Origin: Eubacteriales Family XIII. Incertae Sedis bacterium
GTDB lineage: Bacteria > Bacillota > Clostridia > Peptostreptococcales > Anaerovoracaceae
DNA length: 12,804 bases
Assembly (NCBI GenBank): GCA_031283865.1
Contig: JAITAX010000234.1
Location: 1-12,804 of the forward strand
Direction of reading: 5' to 3'
The notes beneath the pieces were generated by a model. The model did not search any database. It was not told the origin of the DNA and was given only the letters and a program-made list of their open reading frames with translations. Of this stretch, positions 1-7,910 are shown one piece after another. Every line of letters begins with the position of its first letter. Position 1 is the first letter of the stretch. A program made the translations under genes and the position numbers.

Positions 1-1
1 C

Positions 2-820
2 AGCTTCGCGAGGCTGACGCCGCCCGATGGCGCAGTCGTGGCCTATGACGCCAATCCCTTCGTAAACAGTATTTTGAAAGATCTGAACAGGCGCGTGATC
101 ACCTTCGGCTTCCACGGGCGCTGCAGCTACATCGCCTCCGACATCGCGTTCAATCAGGCGGGCATGCCGGGCTTCTCCGTCATGCACGAGGGCGGGAAGC
201 TCTGCGACGTGCAGCTTGCCATACCCGGCGAACACAACATCGCGAACGCCTTGGCCGCCTTTGCCTGCTGCCACGATATGGGCGTGGACGCACAGGAGAT
301 CAAACGCACCGTCGAAAGCTTCGAGGGCACGCAGCGGCGCTTCGACCCGCTCGGCGAAACGGAGAACGGCGTGCGCATCGTGGACGATTACGCGCACCAC
401 CCCGCGGAGATTCTGGCGACGCTCAAGGCGGCGAAGAACATACCGCACAGGGAGCTTTGGTGCCTGTTCCAGCCGCATACCTACACGCGCACGATTGCGC
501 TTTTTAACGAGTTCGTTGAGGCTTTCGGCTTGGCCGACAGGCTGGTTATGGCGGAGATCTACGCCGCGCGGGAGAAGAATATCCACAAGATCAGCGCGCG
601 GGCCGTCGTCGACGAGCTCAAGGCGAGGTATCCGCAGAAAGAAGCGCGGTTTCTCGCGAGTTTTGACGAGATCGCGGCTTTCGTGCGGGAGAACGCCCGC
701 CCCGGGGACCTCGTGATTACGATGGGCGCCGGCGACATCTATAAGGTAGGGGAGATGATCCTCGATATGGACCATACGGACGCGGCGCCGCCGGTCACGC
801 GCGGCGTTCCGATACAGTAG
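2..820 (+). CDS. murC: UDP-N-acetylmuramate--L-alanine ligase MurC, 3' part (5' end outside window)
   Basis: MurC adds L-alanine to UDP-N-acetylmuramate in an ATP-dependent cytoplasmic step of peptidoglycan synthesis. The reading frame is already open at base 2, and the GTG at 38 lies in mid-domain, so the gene starts upstream of the window. About 272 residues are visible of a family length near 460. They comprise the end of the central ATPase domain, with GEHNIANALAA, and the whole C-terminal ligase domain. Family motifs there are DDYAHHPAEI and QPHTYTRT, followed by the end motif VITMGAGDIYK. The P-loop and the UDP-MurNAc-binding domain are out of view, so whether the gene is complete cannot be judged. 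It ends 49 nt before the GlmU-like gene, which supplies the same pathway. Identification rests on strong motif matches. Confidence 0.95.
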   Translation, partial: SFARLTPPDGAVVAYDANPFVNSILKDLNRRVITFGFHGRCSYIASDIAFNQAGMPGFSVMHEGGKLCDVQLAIPGEHNIANALAAFACCHDMGVDAQEIKRTVESFEGTQRRFDPLGETENGVRIVDDYAHHPAEILATLKAAKNIPHRELWCLFQPHTYTRTIALFNEFVEAFGLADRLVMAEIYAAREKNIHKISARAVVDELKARYPQKEARFLASFDEIAAFVRENARPGDLVITMGAGDIYKVGEMILDMDHTDAAPPVTRGVPIQ

Positions 821-855
821 AGCTTTATCGCTTAGGTTTTTGCGCGATGATTTCC

Positions 856-863
856 GGAGAGGG
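856..863 (+). promoter_or_regulatory. Shine-Dalgarno fixing the start of the GlmU-like gene
   Basis: GGAGAGGG lies 6 nt before the ATG at 870. The in-frame ATG at 840 would place this site inside the gene and has no comparable purine-rich site upstream of it. The start is therefore taken as 870. Confidence 0.7.
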
Positions 864-869
864 TTTTGC

Positions 870-1571
870 ATGGGGGATTTGTTGCAGGAGTATAGGGACA
901 GAGCCGCCGAGAGGCTGCGCATCAATCTGCGCCACGCCGAGAACGGCGTCCTGTTCGCGGACATCGACGCCGCCTATATCGACGCGCGCGCGCGCATCGG
1001 CAGGGGTTCTTTCATCGGACCCTGCGCCGTGATCGAGGGAGAAACGCAGATCGGTGAGGACTGTCACATCGGACAGAATACGCGCATATGCGATGCGCGT
1101 CTCGGGAAAGGCGTGCAGGTCGAGCAATCCGTCATTCTCGAAAGCGAGATCGGGGACGGCGCGCGCATCGGGCCTTTCGCCTATCTGCGCCCCGGCAGCC
1201 GCATCGGCGACGGCGCCAAGGTCGGCGATTTCGTGGAGGTAAAAAATTCCTCCCTCGGCGCAGGCGCCAAGGCTTCGCATCTGACCTACATCGGCGATGC
1301 CGACATCGGCGCGGACGTGAATCTGGGCTGCGGCGTCGTATTCGTGAACTTCGACGGCAGGGAAAAGCACCGCTCCGTCGTGGGCGACGGCGCGTTCATC
1401 GGTTGCAACGTCAACATCGTGTCGCCCGTCGTCGTGGGGGAGGGCGCCTACGTCGCGGCGGGAACGACGGTGACGGCGGATCTGCCTGCGGGCGCGCTCG
1501 CCGTGGGCCGCGCGCGGCAGCGCGTGCTGGAGGGCTGGGTCAGGCGGCGCGGGTTGATGAAGCCGCGATAG
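870..1571 (+). CDS. glmU: Stand-alone GlmU acetyltransferase domain (glucosamine-1-phosphate N-acetyltransferase)
   Basis: The protein of 233 aa matches only the C-terminal left-handed beta-helix half of bifunctional GlmU (about 455 aa). That half acetylates glucosamine-1-phosphate with acetyl-CoA. The N-terminal uridylyltransferase domain is absent. Residue 1 falls at about E. coli GlmU position 227, the end of that domain, and the linker helix is kept. Hexapeptide repeats run from about residue 40 to 215. Active-site residues recalled for E. coli GlmU are all present at identical spacing: R107 (R333), K125 (K351), H137 (H363, catalytic base), Y140 (Y366), N151 (N377), N160 (N386) and K166 (K392). 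The acetyltransferase step should therefore work. No upstream open frame encodes the missing domain, since murC ends at 820 and only 49 nt intervene. The position just before prs is the normal glmU position in Firmicutes. A separate GlcNAc-1-P uridylyltransferase must exist elsewhere if UDP-GlcNAc is made this way. Confidence 0.88.
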   Translation: MGDLLQEYRDRAAERLRINLRHAENGVLFADIDAAYIDARARIGRGSFIGPCAVIEGETQIGEDCHIGQNTRICDARLGKGVQVEQSVILESEIGDGARIGPFAYLRPGSRIGDGAKVGDFVEVKNSSLGAGAKASHLTYIGDADIGADVNLGCGVVFVNFDGREKHRSVVGDGAFIGCNVNIVSPVVVGEGAYVAAGTTVTADLPAGALAVGRARQRVLEGWVRRRGLMKPR

Positions 1572-1604
1572 CGGTTCAATTTTACAGTAAAGCGAGGTAT
1601 TTTT

Positions 1605-2555
1605 ATGAAAAACGGTGTGTTTTCGGATTTTAAGGTGTTTGCCGGCAACGCGCATCCGGAGCTTGCGGAGGAGATCGCCTCCATCATGGGCAAGCCGCTT
1701 GGCAGGTCGACCGTAACCAAGTTCAGCGACGGGGAGATCTCCGTGAGCCTGTGGGAAACCGTGCGCGGCGTGGACGCCTATATCGTTCAGCCGACCTGCA
1801 GCCCCGTCAACGACAACCTGATGGAGCTGCTGATTATGATCGATGCGATGAAACGGGCGTCGGCGGGCCGCATCAACGCGGTGGTCCCGTATTACGGATA
1901 CGCGCGTCAGGACAGGAAAGCCAAGGCCCGCGATCCGATTTCGGCGCGCCTTGTCGCGGACCTGCTCTCCGCGGCCGGCGCGGACCGCGTCGTCACGATG
2001 GATTTGCACGCTTCGCAGATACAGGGTTATTTTGATATCCCCGTCGATCATCTGCTGGGTATGCCGCTGCTCGTCAAGCATTTCCGTTCGCGGAATTTGG
2101 ACGATCTCGTCATCGTTTCGCCGGATCACGGCAGCGTCACGCGGGCCAGAAACATGGCGCACCTGCTGGACGCGCCGATTGCCATTGTCGACAAGAGGCG
2201 GCCCAAGGCCAACGTCAGCGAGGTCATGAACATCATCGGGGATATACAGGACAAGAACGCGATCCTCGTGGATGATATGATCGACACGGCGGGTACGATC
2301 ACGAATGCGGCGAACGCGTTAAAGGAAATGGGCGCAAGGGATGTTTTTGCCTGCGCCACGCACGGCATCCTGTCGGGTCCCGCCATCAAGCGCATCGAAA
2401 ACTCCGCGATTCGCGAGATGGCGCTCTTGAATACGGTCCCCATCTCCAAGGAGAAACTCGGCGCCAAGATATCGCTGATCTCGGTGGCGCCCCTGTTCGC
2501 GGAGGCGATGGCGCGGATATTCACGAACGATTCCATCAGCCGGCTGTTCGATTAG
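1605..2555 (+). CDS. prs: Ribose-phosphate pyrophosphokinase (PRPP synthase)
   Basis: This enzyme transfers pyrophosphate from ATP to ribose-5-phosphate, making PRPP for purine, pyrimidine, histidine and NAD synthesis in the cytoplasm. The protein is 316 aa, the usual length of class I bacterial enzymes. Visible signatures are the flexible-loop segment PYYGYARQDRKAKAR (about 95-109), the metal- and phosphate-binding region beginning DLHASQIQGYFD, and the PRPP-binding loop VDDMIDTAGTI (222-232). The ATG at 1605 has GAGG (1594-1597) 7 nt upstream. The gene follows the GlmU-like gene by 33 nt and precedes pth by 8 nt, as in the Firmicutes glmU-prs-pth order. The ctc (L25-type) gene found between prs and pth in B. 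subtilis is absent. Confidence 0.97.
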   Translation: MKNGVFSDFKVFAGNAHPELAEEIASIMGKPLGRSTVTKFSDGEISVSLWETVRGVDAYIVQPTCSPVNDNLMELLIMIDAMKRASAGRINAVVPYYGYARQDRKAKARDPISARLVADLLSAAGADRVVTMDLHASQIQGYFDIPVDHLLGMPLLVKHFRSRNLDDLVIVSPDHGSVTRARNMAHLLDAPIAIVDKRRPKANVSEVMNIIGDIQDKNAILVDDMIDTAGTITNAANALKEMGARDVFACATHGILSGPAIKRIENSAIREMALLNTVPISKEKLGAKISLISVAPLFAEAMARIFTNDSISRLFD

Positions 2556-2563
2556 GGACGCGC

Positions 2564-3211
2564 ATGGATTACATCATAGTCGGTCTCGGCAATCCCGGCA
2601 AACGCTACGAAAACACGAAGCACAATATGGGTTTCATCACGCTTGACCTGCTGGCGGAGCGGAACGGCATCAAGATCAACAAGCTCAAGCACCGCGCGCT
2701 GTGCGGCGAGGGTACAGTCGCGGGACAGAGGGTCCTGCTCGTGAAACCGAGCACCTATATGAACCTGAGCGGGGAGAGCGTGCGGGCCGCCGTGGACTAC
2801 TACAAGGCGCCGCGCGACAGGCTGCTCGTGATCTATGACGATATCGATATCCCCATAGGCGATATCCGCATCCGGCAGAGGGGCGGCCCGGGTTCTCACA
2901 ACGGTATGCGGTCCATCGTGGACAATCTGGCCTGTGAGGATTTTCCGCGCATACGGATCGGGATCGGCGACGGGCAAAGGGAACGCGGCGACGCCTTGGT
3001 CGGCTATGTGCTCGGCGGCTTTCGCAAGCGGCAGCTCGCCGCTGCGGAGGCTGCGGTCGCGCGGGCGGTTGACGCCGCGGAGTGCCTGCTGCGCGACGGC
3101 GCGGAAGCCGCCATGAACCGCTACAACGCGCGCCCCGCGCGGCGGGACGGCGATGCGGACGGCGACGCGGGTCCGCAGGGAAATAAGGACGGCTCACATG
3201 AAGAGCGATAG
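2564..3211 (+). CDS. pth: Peptidyl-tRNA hydrolase
   Basis: Pth cleaves peptidyl-tRNA released from stalled ribosomes and so recycles tRNA (spoVC in B. subtilis). Catalytic and substrate residues are in place: N10 in GLGNPG, the catalytic H20 in NTKHNMGF, N67 in TYMNLSG, D93 in IYDDIDIP and N113 in GSHNGMRS. The protein is 215 aa, somewhat longer than the usual 185-195. The surplus is a hydrophilic tail from about residue 187, rich in Asp, Gly and Arg, that includes a 12-bp tandem repeat. A short AGGGA overlaps the prs stop codon and sits 5 nt before the ATG. The 3' end overlaps the mfd start by 14 nt. The overlap suggests translational coupling to mfd and may explain the unconserved tail. Confidence 0.96.
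   Translation: MDYIIVGLGNPGKRYENTKHNMGFITLDLLAERNGIKINKLKHRALCGEGTVAGQRVLLVKPSTYMNLSGESVRAAVDYYKAPRDRLLVIYDDIDIPIGDIRIRQRGGPGSHNGMRSIVDNLACEDFPRIRIGIGDGQRERGDALVGYVLGGFRKRQLAAAEAAVARAVDAAECLLRDGAEAAMNRYNARPARRDGDADGDAGPQGNKDGSHEER
3146..3169 (+). repeat. Two tandem 12-bp units in the pth tail
   Basis: GACGGCGATGCG is followed directly by GACGGCGACGCG, with one mismatch. The units encode Asp-Gly-Asp-Ala twice in the non-conserved C-terminal tail of Pth. The length keeps the frame, so copy-number change would only lengthen or shorten the tail. Confidence 0.85.
3185..3189 (+). promoter_or_regulatory. Shine-Dalgarno fixing the mfd start inside pth
   Basis: AAGGA lies 8 nt upstream of the ATG at 3198, within the last codons of pth. 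It favours 3198 over the in-frame ATG at 3153, which would add 15 arginine-rich residues and lies deeper in pth. Confidence 0.6.
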
Positions 3212-6200
3212 GGAGGCGATACGCGTTTCGGGCGCCGCGGAGGCGCAGATCGCGCCCGTGGCGGCGCGCATTCTGCTCGAACGAAAACGATGCTGTCTCA
3301 TCGTTACGGCGTCCTACGCAAAGGCCGCCGCGCTCGCGCAGGCGCTTTCTTTTTTTATTCCTTGGAAAATACACGTAATTCAAGAAGAAGAGCCTTTTTT
3401 TGCGCAGTATGAGGCGAAGAGCCATGAGGGCATGGAGGACAGATTGGCGGCCCTCGCCGATCTGCGAAAAGGCGTTCTCTGCGTCGTTGTGGCACCCGTG
3501 TCGGGCGCGGTGAAGCGCCTGCCGTCTCCGGAACTGTTCGACAGGCACAGGCTGCGTTTGAAGACGGGTGATCGGGTTGATATCGACGCGCTGCGGCGCG
3601 ATCTGACCGCGATGGGTTTTGAACGCGCGACCGTCGTCTCGGCGAGGGGGCAGTACAGTCTTCGCGGCGGCATCTTGGACATATTCGCCATATCCGAGAC
3701 CCTGCCCTGCCGCGTGGATCTGTTCGGCGATGAGATCGATTCCATCAAGGCTTTCGACCCGGAAACGCAGCGCTCGGAGGGCTTGCTCGACGCCGTTGAG
3801 ATTTGGCCCGCCAAGCAGCTCGTCGCGGACGAGACGATCTTTCGTGCCGCGTCGCAGCGGATCAAGGACGAATACGACAAGTACATAAGGCGTTTCGGCG
3901 GCGAGCGATCCGCCGCGCTGACGGCCAGACGGGACAGGCTCACGGACTGCATAGAGTCGGCGACGAACCTGCAACTGCTCGAGCACTGTATCGGCTATTT
4001 CTACGACAATATATCCTATATTTGGGATTATATGAACGACGGCCTCCTCATGCTCGACGATCCGGACAGGCTGCGGGAAACGCTCTCGCTGCGCGACAGG
4101 GAGGCGGAGGAGGATTTTCGGGCCGTGCTCGCGAAAGGTCACGCCACGCCGGCGGAGCACGACGGCATAGAGGGGCTTGCGGTCTACGAGCGCCTGCTTC
4201 TGCGCAGTCCCATCTGGTTTTTTACGCCCTTTGCGACGCGGATTGAGGGCGCGGGCGAACCGACGGCGGAATACAGCGTCGATGTGCGGCGTCCGCCGGC
4301 CATGGGCGGGCGCATGGATTTCCTTGAGGCTGAGCTGCGGCGCTATTGCAAGCAGGGCTATGCGGTCACGCTCGTGTGCGCTTCGCAGGAACGGCTCGCG
4401 GGCCTGCGGGAATTTCTCGATGCGGCGGACTTGCCGCAGGTGGCCTTGCGGCAGGGCAATCCGGGCTGCGGCGCGGAATTTCCGAAAGAGAAGATCCTCT
4501 ACCTGTGGGAGGGGGACATCTTTTCGGCGGCCGGGGGCGGGCGCGGCGCAGGCCGGGGGACGGCCCGCAGGCGCAGCGAGAACGCCGAGCCTATACGCGC
4601 TTTCACGGATATCCGGCAGGGGGACTGCGTCGTTCACGAGAACCACGGCATAGGCAGGTTCGTCGGCATAGAGCAGTTGGAGATACAGGGTATCCGAAAA
4701 GATTACCTGAAGATCAAGTACGCGGGCGACGATATGCTCTACATCCCCACGGAGCAGATGTCCTTGGTGCAGCGGTATATCGGCGGCGGCGAGGAGGAGC
4801 CTAAGATCAGCAGGCTTTCGAGCGGCGAATGGAAGCGGGCGAAAGCGAAAGCCAAGAAAGAGATCGCAAACATGGCGCAGGAACTCCTCGCGCTTTCCGC
4901 GGACCGCAAGGCCGCCGCGGGCCACGCCTTTTCCGTGGATACGGTTTGGCAGCGCGAATTTGAGGACAGCTTTCCCTATGAGGAAACGCAGGACCAACTG
5001 CGCAGCATCGCTTCCATCAAGCGGGATATGGAAAAACCCGCCCCGATGGACCGGCTGCTCTGCGGCGACGTGGGCTACGGCAAGACCGAGGTCGCGGCCC
5101 GCGCCGTGTTCAAATGCGTCGCCGACGGTATGCAGGCCGCCGTCCTCGTGCCGACCACCATCCTTGCGAACCAGCATTACAGGACGTTCAAGCAGCGCTT
5201 TGAGTCTTTCCCGTTCACGGTGGAGATGCTGTCGCGCTTCAGGAGTGAGGCGCAGCAGCGGGAGATCGCGGCGCGCGTGAAGAAAGGCGGCGTGGATATC
5301 GTCATCGGCACGCACAGGCTGCTGTCGAAAGATATAAGCTTTCGCGCGCTCGGGCTGCTCGTCGTCGACGAAGAACAGCGCTTCGGCGTGCGCCACAAGG
5401 AGCGCATCAAGACGCTGAAGAAGAACGTGGACGTCCTGACGCTGTCGGCCACGCCCATTCCGCGCACGCTGCACATGTCGATGATCGGCGTCAGGGATAT
5501 GGACCTGATCGAGGAACCGCCGCAGGACAGATATCCCGTGCAGACCTACGTCATGGAGCAGACGGACGAGGTGCTTCGTGAAACCGTCCTGCGGGAACTC
5601 GACCGGGGCGGGCAGGTCTACATCGTGTACAACAGGATCAAGGGCATACAGCGCGTCGCGGCGGAGATCAAGGCGCTCGCGCCTGCGGCAAGGGTCGCGG
5701 TCGGCCACGGGCAGATGGATGAACGGGAACTGGAGGACGTGATGTCGGATTTCATCGAGGGCCGGTACGACGTGCTGGTTTCGACGGCCATCATCGAGTC
5801 CGGCATAGACATCCCGAACGTGAACACGATCCTGGTTATGGACGCGGACCGCTTCGGCCTGTCGCAGCTCTATCAACTGCGCGGCCGCGTGGGCCGCTCA
5901 AACCGCATGGCCTACGCCTATCTGCTGTACAAGCGCGACAAGGTCCTCTCTGAGTCCGCGGAGAAGCGCCTGCGCGCCATTCGGGAGTTTACGGAGTTCG
6001 GCGCGGGCTTTCGCATCGCGATGCGCGACCTTGAGATCCGGGGCGCGGGCAACCTGCTCGGCGCGGAGCAGCACGGGCATATCGTGAGCGTGGGCTACGA
6101 GCTGTACCGCAAGCTTGTGGACGAGGCCGTAAGGGCCTTGTCCGGCGAGGTCGTGAATCCGGATGCGGAGGATGTGTCTTTCGAGATCGGCGTGGCGGCC

Positions 6201-6626
6201 TACATTCCGCCGGAGTACATCGAGGACGAGGCGCTGAAGCTGCAGATGTACAAGCGGATCGCCGGCATCGAGGACGAGGCGGACGAGCGCGACGTCCTTG
6301 ACGAGATGATTGACCGCTTCGGCAGCCCGCCGCGCGTGACGCTGAACCTGTTCGTAATCGCGCGCATCCGCGCGATCGCAAAGCGTTTCGGCATCCTGCG
6401 CATCCGCGAAGCGCAGAAGCGCTACATCTTCGAACTGCGGGCCGGGGCGGACCTCGGGGAGGGGGCCGTGGAACGCCTGCTTGCGCGCTTCGGCACAAAG
6501 CTTCTGTTTCGCGGCGGGACGAAACCCTTTGTCGCGCTGCGGGGCAAGGAGAAAAAACAGGGCGTGAAGCAAGGCGAGGAGAAACTCAAAGAAATTATGG
6601 CTTTTTTGCACTGTCTTATGGTATAA
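3198..6626 (+). CDS. mfd: Transcription-repair coupling factor Mfd
   Basis: Mfd binds RNA polymerase stalled at DNA damage, displaces it with its dsDNA translocase and recruits UvrA. The protein is 1142 aa, a normal length. In order: a UvrB-like module (about 1-400, with QYSLRGGILDIFA near 151); a basic, glycine-rich linker (about 447-465); the CarD-like RNA-polymerase-interaction domain (about 465-535, GDCVVHENHGIGRF); then two RecA-like translocase lobes. Key motifs are Walker A GDVGYGKT (623-630), DEEQ (724-727), SATPIPRT (750-757) and GRVGR (896-900). The UvrA-interacting TRCF domain forms the C-terminus. Nothing essential looks broken. Two runs of seven T (3350-3356 and 3395-3401) stand out in otherwise GC-rich sequence. 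The stop codon overlaps the promoter of the next gene. Confidence 0.97.
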   Translation: MKSDREAIRVSGAAEAQIAPVAARILLERKRCCLIVTASYAKAAALAQALSFFIPWKIHVIQEEEPFFAQYEAKSHEGMEDRLAALADLRKGVLCVVVAPVSGAVKRLPSPELFDRHRLRLKTGDRVDIDALRRDLTAMGFERATVVSARGQYSLRGGILDIFAISETLPCRVDLFGDEIDSIKAFDPETQRSEGLLDAVEIWPAKQLVADETIFRAASQRIKDEYDKYIRRFGGERSAALTARRDRLTDCIESATNLQLLEHCIGYFYDNISYIWDYMNDGLLMLDDPDRLRETLSLRDREAEEDFRAVLAKGHATPAEHDGIEGLAVYERLLLRSPIWFFTPFATRIEGAGEPTAEYSVDVRRPPAMGGRMDFLEAELRRYCKQGYAVTLVCASQERLAGLREFLDAADLPQVALRQGNPGCGAEFPKEKILYLWEGDIFSAAGGGRGAGRGTARRRSENAEPIRAFTDIRQGDCVVHENHGIGRFVGIEQLEIQGIRKDYLKIKYAGDDMLYIPTEQMSLVQRYIGGGEEEPKISRLSSGEWKRAKAKAKKEIANMAQELLALSADRKAAAGHAFSVDTVWQREFEDSFPYEETQDQLRSIASIKRDMEKPAPMDRLLCGDVGYGKTEVAARAVFKCVADGMQAAVLVPTTILANQHYRTFKQRFESFPFTVEMLSRFRSEAQQREIAARVKKGGVDIVIGTHRLLSKDISFRALGLLVVDEEQRFGVRHKERIKTLKKNVDVLTLSATPIPRTLHMSMIGVRDMDLIEEPPQDRYPVQTYVMEQTDEVLRETVLRELDRGGQVYIVYNRIKGIQRVAAEIKALAPAARVAVGHGQMDERELEDVMSDFIEGRYDVLVSTAIIESGIDIPNVNTILVMDADRFGLSQLYQLRGRVGRSNRMAYAYLLYKRDKVLSESAEKRLRAIREFTEFGAGFRIAMRDLEIRGAGNLLGAEQHGHIVSVGYELYRKLVDEAVRALSGEVVNPDAEDVSFEIGVAAYIPPEYIEDEALKLQMYKRIAGIEDEADERDVLDEMIDRFGSPPRVTLNLFVIARIRAIAKRFGILRIREAQKRYIFELRAGADLGEGAVERLLARFGTKLLFRGGTKPFVALRGKEKKQGVKQGEEKLKEIMAFLHCLMV

Positions 6627-6627
6627 T
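6619..6627 (+). promoter_or_regulatory. Extended -10 promoter for the foldase lipoprotein gene
   Basis: TGGTATAAT is a perfect TATAAT hexamer with a TGn extension. It covers the mfd stop codon (TAA at 6624-6626). No good -35 box is seen 16-18 nt upstream, as is common for extended -10 promoters. Transcription would start near 6634 and give a leader of about 87 nt before the ATG at 6721. This is a motif match only. Confidence 0.6.
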
Positions 6628-6650
6628 TTAATATTGCAGTTATTGTAGCT

Positions 6651-6686
6651 GCGGTTCCGCAGTTCGCGGAATCGCGGGCGGTTTTT
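6651..6686 (+). terminator. Hairpin with downstream T-run in the leader of the foldase gene
   Basis: GCGGTTCCGC (6651-6660) pairs with GCGGAATCGC (6666-6675) across the loop AGTTC. The result is a 10-bp stem with one G-U pair. Five T (6682-6686) follow after a 6-nt gap. It lies downstream of the candidate promoter and upstream of the coding region. It could terminate mfd read-through or act as a leader attenuator. The gap between stem and T-run makes efficient termination uncertain. Confidence 0.5.
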
Positions 6687-6720
6687 ATGCGGACACCCCG
6701 GAAAATGTGGAGTAGGATGA

Positions 6721-7785
6721 ATGAAAAAGAAGAATGCAGGAAAATGTAAGATCGCAATCGCTGTGCAAATCCTTGCCCTGAGCGCGCTCCTTTTGCTCTC
6801 GGGCTGCGGGGGCGGCGCGAGCGAAAATTCCGAGATCACGGTGGCTAAGGTGGGCGATATAGAGATCACGGAAGACCGGTTGAACGCGTTTACGGAGCTT
6901 TTGTTTTCTCTGTACGGTTACGACCTCGCAAGCCTTGAGGACAGCGAGAGAAACCTGTACAAGGCCGAAACCCTGGATACCTTGGTGCAGGCGGCGGCGG
7001 CGGAACAGTATTACAAGGCGAAAGGCGTTGAACCGAACATCGAGGAGGATTTTACACAGATCAAGGCCGATATCGAACAATCGGAGGGCCTTGCGGACAG
7101 CCTGAAAGAGAAAGGCGTCACGGACGACATACTGCGATATTTCTTGGAGGCGCAATACTATTTTCAGACGCTGCAGGAGGAATTTACGCAGGACGGCGCC
7201 CTGCCCTCAGAAGATGAAATTCTCGCGTATTACGCCGCTCACGAGCAGGAATACCCGGATGAGGAGGAGCGGCGCGTAAGCCATATATTGGTCGGCGACG
7301 CGAATCATACGGACGAGGACAGGCAGCTTGCGGAGGAGATACGCGGGAAGATCGCGAGCGGCGAGGCGAGCTTCGAGGACATGGCGGCCGAATACGGAAC
7401 GGACGGCACGAGCAGCACGGGCGGCGATCTGGGTTATGCCGTGCGGAGCGCCTATGTGCCGGAATTTAGCGACGTCGCTTTCGTACTGCCGCAGGATGAA
7501 CTGAGCGGCATCGTGGAATCGGAGTTCGGCTTTCACCTGCTGAAAGTCACGGACATCCGCAGCACGCGCTCTTTGGAAACGCAGCGCGAGTCGATTCGCA
7601 CCACGCTGGGGTCCGCGCTCTACGAGGACGCCTTGGCGTCGGTTCTTGCGACATATGAGCCGGCCTATCTGAATGACAAATATCCCTCGCCCGAAGCGCG
7701 CGCCGCTGCCGCAGCCGCAGGGGCAGTGACCGAGGATGCCGCCGCAGGGGCCGAGGACGCCGCCGCAGAAGCCGTCGCAGAATGA
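6721..7785 (+). CDS. PpiC-type peptidyl-prolyl isomerase lipoprotein (PrsA/SurA-like foldase)
   Basis: This is a predicted surface-anchored foldase of 354 aa that would help secreted proteins fold outside the membrane. A lipoprotein signal peptide is clear: KKK at the N-terminus, a hydrophobic core (about 11-26) and the lipobox LSGC with the lipidated cysteine at 29. After it come an acidic, helical SurA-N/PrsA-like chaperone region (about 38-180) and a parvulin domain (about 186-280). The domain begins RRVSHILV (H188) and holds GGDLGY and the end motif FGFHLLKV. The last 30 residues are an Ala/Glu/Asp-rich, probably disordered tail. GGAG (6709-6712) lies 8 nt before the ATG. Clostridial genomes often carry such a gene between mfd and spoVB. 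The specific client is unknown, and prsA is a family-level label only. Confidence 0.88.
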   Translation: MKKKNAGKCKIAIAVQILALSALLLLSGCGGGASENSEITVAKVGDIEITEDRLNAFTELLFSLYGYDLASLEDSERNLYKAETLDTLVQAAAAEQYYKAKGVEPNIEEDFTQIKADIEQSEGLADSLKEKGVTDDILRYFLEAQYYFQTLQEEFTQDGALPSEDEILAYYAAHEQEYPDEEERRVSHILVGDANHTDEDRQLAEEIRGKIASGEASFEDMAAEYGTDGTSSTGGDLGYAVRSAYVPEFSDVAFVLPQDELSGIVESEFGFHLLKVTDIRSTRSLETQRESIRTTLGSALYEDALASVLATYEPAYLNDKYPSPEARAAAAAAGAVTEDAAAGAEDAAAEAVAE

Positions 7786-7787
7786 CG

Positions 7788-7828
7788 GCCGGCGGTCTGT
7801 CGCGCGTCTGTCCGTCGCCCGGCGTTTT
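7788..7828 (+). terminator. Weak hairpin plus four T after the foldase gene
   Basis: GCCGGCG (7788-7794) can pair with CGCCCGGC (7816-7823), leaving one bulged C. The loop is about 21 nt and contains two GTCTGTC copies (7795-7801 and 7806-7812). TTTT follows at 7825-7828. The large loop and short T-run make this a poor terminator. The 125-nt gap before hisC is otherwise the only place for one. Confidence 0.3.
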
Positions 7829-7840
7829 GGACGCGCTTCT

Positions 7841-7871
7841 TTGGACGCACCCCTTTGATTTACGGTAATAT
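7841..7871 (+). promoter_or_regulatory. Tentative promoter for hisC-mtaD-spoVB
   Basis: TTGGAC (7841-7846) and TAATAT (7866-7871) are spaced 19 nt apart, longer than the ideal 17. The -35 lies within one of two direct repeats of TTTGGACGC (7826-7834 and 7840-7848). The AT-rich patch here contrasts with the flanks. The call is weak. Confidence 0.3.
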
Positions 7872-7910
7872 GTTTTGTGTAAACACGCTTTGCGCGCGGG
7901 AGCGGAGGTT

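Noticed and set aside
840..869. ATG at 840 as the start of the GlmU-like gene
   Set aside because: GGAGAGGG at 856-863 is placed for the ATG at 870. The extra ten residues do not resemble the GlmU linker.
825..2162. A 445-codon - strand open frame opposite the GlmU-like gene and prs
   Set aside because: It is antisense to two well-supported genes, with composition typical of a shadow frame and no recognisable motif.
3153..3197. ATG at 3153 as the mfd start
   Set aside because: It adds 15 arginine-rich residues, lies inside the pth repeat and has no ribosome site. The ATG at 3198 has AAGGA at 8 nt.
3350..3401. Two seven-T runs in mfd as a phase-variation switch
   Set aside because: Both runs sit in an intact frame, are short for slippage-based switching, and Mfd is not a usual phase-variable protein.
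2685..5876. A 1063-codon open frame on the - strand opposite pth and mfd
   Set aside because: It lies wholly antisense to two genes with clear motifs and intact catalytic residues. Its product is rich in Arg, His and Asp with no recognisable domain, which is what antisense frames of GC-rich genes look like.
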